DNA from: an uncultured Eggerthellaceae bacterium
Lineage (GTDB): Bacteria; Actinomycetota; Coriobacteriia; Coriobacteriales; Eggerthellaceae
NCBI GenBank assembly: GCA_910580205.1
Contig: CAJTVP010000038.1
Location: 1-6,226 of the forward strand
Direction: 5' to 3'
Length of the DNA: 6,226 nucleotides
Shown here: in pieces, positions 5,601 to 6,226 of the stretch
How the letters are laid out: each line of letters begins with the position of its first letter
Position numbering within the stretch: position 1 is the stretch's first letter
The notes under the pieces: generated by a model
The model's input: the letters and a program-made list of their open reading frames with translations, nothing else
The model's database searches: none
What the model was told of the DNA's origin: nothing
Made by a program: the position numbers and the translations under genes

Positions 5601-5626
5601 CTCGGTCAAACCATATCAACCGGGAG
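5601..5626. repeat. Related repeat (copy 2) at the ribosome-binding site of the right-end gene
   Basis: CTCGGTCAAA at 5601-5610 is identical to 5399-5408. The following CAT and ACCGG(A/G)AG elements of copy 1 also recur with one gap (5611-5626). The symmetry is weaker than in copy 1 (CGGT ... ACCG). The copy runs into GGGAGG, the Shine-Dalgarno of the next gene. Confidence 0.45.
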
Positions 5627-5633
5627 GATGGGC

Positions 5634-6226
5634 ATGGGCATCAATGCGGAGGATTGTTTTCGGGGTGCGGTGATTTCCCAGTGGAACTTGAAGGATTATT
5701 GCTATCTGATCAACACGGTCAATGAATTTGATGTGAGCTCCAGCTCCAAAGAGGCAATGGAATTTCGAAAAACATTCAGACGCTTTTGGAAAGTCCAAGT
5801 GCGTGATGCAAAGGTTTGGCCTCTCGTGTTCGAAGCACTTGAAACGATAAAGGAGAAAAAGAGTGAGAAGCATGATATTCGCTCATGCTTCTTATGCGTC
5901 CTTAATAAAGTCTCGACAGGTAATGCGGTGAATAAATCAGTTGCCAGCAAAGTCTTGGCTACCATCGATCCCAGCATTGCTCCAATGGATAGGCGTGTTC
6001 TGTGTTCTTTAGGGCTTCCCGATGTCAACGGGAACAGGCAGACGAAAATCAGCGAATCAATAAAGCTGTTTGATCAAGTGAATGAACTTATGAAGAAGAG
6101 AATCAACTCTATAGAAGGCAAGAAGGCTCTGAAAGCATTTGATGAATTTCTTCCCGATTATAAAAATATCAATCCTAATATACATCGGATGTGTAAAAAA
6201 CTAACTGAACTGGGGAAACCTACTAA
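5634..6226 (+). CDS. Uncharacterised AT-rich accessory protein, 3' end outside window
   Basis: The frame is open from ATG 5634 to the right edge (197 codons, no stop), starting MGINAEDCFRGAVISQWNLK. GGGAGG at 5622-5627 lies 6 bases before this ATG; an in-frame ATG at 5628 abuts it and is less likely. I do not recognise the family firmly. It looks soluble, with no signal peptide or membrane segment, and is rich in Lys. Residues 103-128 (VASKVLATIDPSIAPMDRRV then LCSLGLP) resemble the SK.L..I.P...P..D..V...LG stretch of helix-hairpin-helix glycosylase-fold proteins, and KAFDEFLPDYKNI (167-179) recalls a later segment of such proteins. This is a weak likeness, not an assignment. Hand counts give about 42% GC at 5881-5940 and 30% at 6121-6180, against 72% in rplA (3061-3120), with rare-looking codons such as ATA and AGA. 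This suggests horizontal acquisition. It may be controlled by the repeats upstream. Confidence 0.8.
   Translation, partial: MGINAEDCFRGAVISQWNLKDYCYLINTVNEFDVSSSSKEAMEFRKTFRRFWKVQVRDAKVWPLVFEALETIKEKKSEKHDIRSCFLCVLNKVSTGNAVNKSVASKVLATIDPSIAPMDRRVLCSLGLPDVNGNRQTKISESIKLFDQVNELMKKRINSIEGKKALKAFDEFLPDYKNINPNIHRMCKKLTELGKPT

Larger units (their letters stand above)
5336..5633. other. Non-coding stretch of about 300 bases between two accessory genes
   Basis: I see no convincing gene here on either strand; the short open frames overlapping it have no ribosome-binding site or protein character. It holds the hairpin at its left edge, an imperfect inverted repeat at 5397-5424, an extended -10 element at 5429-5437, and a related second repeat copy at 5601-5626 reaching the next gene's ribosome-binding site. 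The rest, including a T/A-rich stretch at 5356-5380 with two CATTCAATT-like boxes, shows nothing I can name. Confidence 0.55.

Noticed and set aside
5522..5725. Short TTG-started 67-codon frame overlapping the start of the right-end gene
   Set aside because: It lacks a ribosome-binding site, is out of frame with the long open gene at 5634, and shows no protein-like features.

Overview
The window looks like a high-GC bacterial chromosome. It carries the classic translation/secretion cluster tuf - rpmG - tRNA-Trp - secE - nusG - rplK - rplA, then nadK, an Rpn/PD-(D/E)XK nuclease gene and an AT-richer partial gene of unknown function. The gene order, the four-cysteine L33, the GC-rich codon use and an Rpn-family protein beside housekeeping genes suggest an actinobacterial-type genome. 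My best guess is a Coriobacteriia/Eggerthellaceae-like gut anaerobe, but this is inference from sequence style only, since no database search was possible.

Layout. Bases 1-378 are the C-terminal third of EF-Tu, closed by a strong intrinsic terminator (396-428). rpmG (493-642) and a tRNA-Trp with encoded CCA (668-743) follow, with a second hairpin-plus-T-run (760-789) after the tRNA. secE (833-1432) overlaps nusG (1432-1962) by one base. rplK (2073-2606) and rplA (2684-3397) complete the cluster. Between rplK and rplA lies a hairpin that closely resembles the ribosomal protein L1 binding site of 23S rRNA (2633-2666), directly ahead of the rplA Shine-Dalgarno. This suggests L1 represses its own translation. 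A perfect 10-bp terminator hairpin (3421-3455) ends the cluster at rplA, so rplJ-rplL do not follow directly.

nadK (3491-4348) supplies NADP and has its own terminator (4355-4386). From there the window becomes accessory. An Rpn-type nuclease/transposase-like gene (4532-5335) has its ribosome-binding site inside the loop of a perfect 8-bp hairpin. A ~300-base non-coding stretch (5336-5633) then carries an inverted repeat next to a good extended -10 promoter, and a second related copy of that repeat lies at the ribosome-binding site of the next gene. That last gene (5634 to the right edge, no stop reached) is much AT-richer than the ribosomal genes and is probably horizontally acquired. Its function is not recognised, though it has a weak resemblance to helix-hairpin-helix glycosylase-fold proteins.

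The translation genes work as one unit: EF-Tu, L33, L11, L1 and tRNA-Trp serve the ribosome, NusG couples transcription to translation, and SecE is the essential small subunit of the SecYEG translocon. The most unusual features are the long acidic low-complexity tail on SecE, the ~35-residue C-terminal extension of L11, the L1-like operator between rplK and rplA, and the putatively autoregulated foreign gene at the right edge.
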